From Comamonadaceae bacterium (GTDB lineage Bacteria; Pseudomonadota; Gammaproteobacteria; Burkholderiales; Burkholderiaceae_C), in contig CANCCE010000052.1 of the NCBI GenBank assembly GCA_947374505.1, positions 1 through 14,539 on the forward strand: a stretch of 14,539 nt of DNA, read 5' to 3'. Position numbers and translations under genes: made by a program. The notes beneath the pieces are model-generated. The model was not told where the DNA came from. It ran no database searches and saw nothing but the letters and a program-made list of their open reading frames with translations. Below are positions 12,816 to 14,539 of this stretch, one piece after another; position 1 is the first letter of the stretch, and each line of letters opens with the position of its first letter.

Positions 12816-14539
12816 CAATGAATCCGCATGCCTGGTGTGGCGCCCGGCCAAGGTGTCAAGACGTGAATGCCGGGCTGGGTTTTTTCGTCGGCGTGGCTGG
12901 CGGCCAACACCATGCCTTCGCTGATGCCGAATTTCATTTTGCGCGGCGCGAGGTTGGCCACCAGAACGGTGAGTTGGCCGATCAACTGCTCGGGCTGGTA
13001 GGCCGACGCGATGCCGCTGAAGACATTGCGCAGTCGGCCTTCGCCAGCGTCGAGTGTCAGCCGCAAGAGCTTGGTCGAGCCTTCCACGCGCTCGCAGTTG
13101 ACGATCTTGGCGATGCGCAAATCGATCTTGGTGAAGTCGTCGATGGTGATGGTTGGGGCGATGGCTTCACCGCCGGGGATCAGCGCTTCACCCACGTCTG
13201 CAACGGCATCAGTCTCGACGAGCTCTGTGCCCGCCGGTGGCTCAAACAGCGCATCGAGTTGTTTCACATCGACGCGCTGCATCAGGTGTTTGTAGTCGCC
13301 AATGACATGGCCTTGACCGAGCGGCGCGGCGGCATCGGCAAAGCGCATCGGCGGCGTTTTCAGGAAGTCTTCGACTTGCGCTGCCAGTGCCGGCAGCACT
13401 GGCTTCAGGTAGAGGCTTAACAAACGGAAAGCCTCGATGCAGACGGTGCAAACGTCGTGCAGGCGCGCTTCCATGCCTTCTTTTTTGGCCAGCTCCCAAG
13501 GCTTGTTTTGGTCCACGTAGGCGTTGACCTGATCGGCCAGCAGCATCACTTCACGTGCGGCCTTGGCAAATTCGCGGCTTTCGTATAAGGGCTCAATCAT
13601 GTTGCGTTGCGCTCGCAGTGCATCAAGCAGCGTCGCACCGTCCGCCGTGATGTGGCCCAACTGGCCGCCAAAACGTTTGCTGATGAAACCCGCCGCGCGG
13701 CTGGCGATGTTGATGTATTTGCCAACCAAGTCGCTGTTGACGCGGGCCATGAAATCGTCGGCGTTGAAGTCGATGTCTTCATTGCGTGCGTTGAGCTTGG
13801 CTGCTAAGTAGTAGCGCAGCCATTCGGGGTTCATGCCGAGGCCTAGGTACTTCAGCGGATCGAGTCCGGTGCCGCGGCTCTTGCTCATTTTTTCGCCGTT
13901 GTTGACGGTCAAAAAGCCGTGCACAAAGACGTTGTTCGGCGTCTTGCGACCGCTGAACTTCAGCATCGCTGGCCAGAACAAGGTGTGAAAGGTGACGATG
14001 TCTTTGCCGATGAAGTGGTACTGCTCCAATGCTGGGTCGGCCATGTAGGCGTCGTAGTTCTCGCCGCGCTTGTCGAGCAGATTTTTCAAGGACGCGAGGT
14101 AGCCGATCGGGGCGTCCAGCCAGACATAAAAATACTTGCCGGGCGCATCAGGAATTTCGATGCCGAAGTAGGGCGCGTCACGGCTGATGTCCCAGTCGCC
14201 CAAGCCTTCGCTTTGCGTGCCGTCCGGGTTGGTACGCACCGAAAACCATTCTTTGACCTTGTTGGCGACTTCGGGTTGGAGTTTGCCGTCTTGCGTCCAG
14301 TTTTCCAGAAATTCAACACAGCGCGGGTCCGACAATTTGAAGAAAAAATGCTCAGAGCTTCTCAGTACCGGCGTCACGCCCGACAAGGCGGAGAACGGGT
14401 TGATCAAATCGGTGGGCGCATAGACCGCACCGCAGACCTCGCAGTTGTCGCCGTACTGGTCTTTGGCGTGGCATTTCGGGCATTCGCCTTTGATGAAGCG
14501 GTCCGGCAGGAACATGTTCTTTTCGGTGTCAAAGAACTG
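12815..14539 (-). CDS. metG: Methionyl-tRNA synthetase, N-terminal part outside the window
   Basis: The frame is open to the right edge (first visible residues QFFDTEKNMFLPDRFIKG), so 574 residues are visible and roughly 110-130, including the HIGH motif, are missing. Visible are the zinc knuckle with CPKC and CEVC (residues 20-37), the catalytic-domain segments GKYFYVWLDAPIGYL and HFIGKDIVTFHTLFWPAML, the KMSKS loop in GEKMSKSRGT (217-221), the anticodon-binding helical domain, and a C-terminal tRNA-binding EMAP/Trbp111-like domain (about 465-574, FTKIDLRIAKIV to SEGMVLAA). It charges tRNA-Met in the cytosol, and the C-terminal domain also supports dimer formation in long MetG enzymes. The stop overlaps the ATG of a small lipoprotein gene. 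Confidence 0.97.
   Translation of the reverse strand, partial: QFFDTEKNMFLPDRFIKGECPKCHAKDQYGDNCEVCGAVYAPTDLINPFSALSGVTPVLRSSEHFFFKLSDPRCVEFLENWTQDGKLQPEVANKVKEWFSVRTNPDGTQSEGLGDWDISRDAPYFGIEIPDAPGKYFYVWLDAPIGYLASLKNLLDKRGENYDAYMADPALEQYHFIGKDIVTFHTLFWPAMLKFSGRKTPNNVFVHGFLTVNNGEKMSKSRGTGLDPLKYLGLGMNPEWLRYYLAAKLNARNEDIDFNADDFMARVNSDLVGKYINIASRAAGFISKRFGGQLGHITADGATLLDALRAQRNMIEPLYESREFAKAAREVMLLADQVNAYVDQNKPWELAKKEGMEARLHDVCTVCIEAFRLLSLYLKPVLPALAAQVEDFLKTPPMRFADAAAPLGQGHVIGDYKHLMQRVDVKQLDALFEPPAGTELVETDAVADVGEALIPGGEAIAPTITIDDFTKIDLRIAKIVNCERVEGSTKLLRLTLDAGEGRLRNVFSGIASAYQPEQLIGQLTVLVANLAPRKMKFGISEGMVLAASHADEKTQPGIHVLTPWPGATPGMRIH

Noticed and set aside
12816..12851. Longer lipoprotein starting at 12851
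   Set aside because: The extra residues lie inside metG and would put a polar, charged stretch before the signal peptide. The ATG at 12815 overlaps the metG stop.

Overview
The window looks like a piece of a betaproteobacterial chromosome, most likely order Burkholderiales and probably a Comamonadaceae relative (Rhodoferax/Polaromonas-like). I infer this from the character of the proteins and the gene order: gpmA-ctpA-moeB divergent from rhodanese-grxC-secB-gpsA, a DUF3460 gene next to scpA, panB-panC, and metG followed by a tiny lipoprotein. I could not run a database search, so the genus is a guess. Nothing looks like an insertion sequence, prophage, CRISPR array, rRNA or tRNA gene.

Positions 1-1081 hold a minus-strand stress/envelope cluster. 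A DUF883 (ElaB/YqjD-type) membrane-anchored coiled-coil protein is followed by a YqjE-like 'phage holin family' two-helix membrane protein, then by the start of a small polar protein whose ATG overlaps the stop of the holin-like gene and which runs off the left edge. The arrangement recalls E. coli yqjD-yqjE-yqjK.

Positions 1082-3579 hold a three-gene phosphorelay module. It consists of a CHASE3 sensor kinase of the NarX/DesK type (minus), a divergent NarL/FixJ-type response regulator (plus), and a stand-alone receiver protein (minus) that converges on the regulator with a 5-bp gap. The AT-rich gaps around these genes (2435-2557 and 3580-3836) contain several inverted repeats that could be regulator sites. 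This is the least ordinary part of the window.

Positions 3837-7014 (minus) run gpmA (glycolysis), ctpA (periplasmic C-terminal processing protease) and a MoeB/ThiF-type adenylating enzyme. Head-to-head with gpmA, positions 7138-9485 (plus) run a membrane-anchored rhodanese, grxC, secB and gpsA, covering sulfur/redox handling, export chaperoning and phospholipid precursor synthesis. gpsA and panC overlap tail to tail by 12 bp.

Positions 9474-14539 are all on the minus strand. In transcription order they are metG (5' end outside the window), a small lipoprotein coupled to metG by a TGATG overlap, DUF3460, scpA (coupled by TAATG), panB and panC. These are housekeeping functions: methionyl-tRNA synthesis, chromosome condensation and pantothenate (CoA) synthesis.
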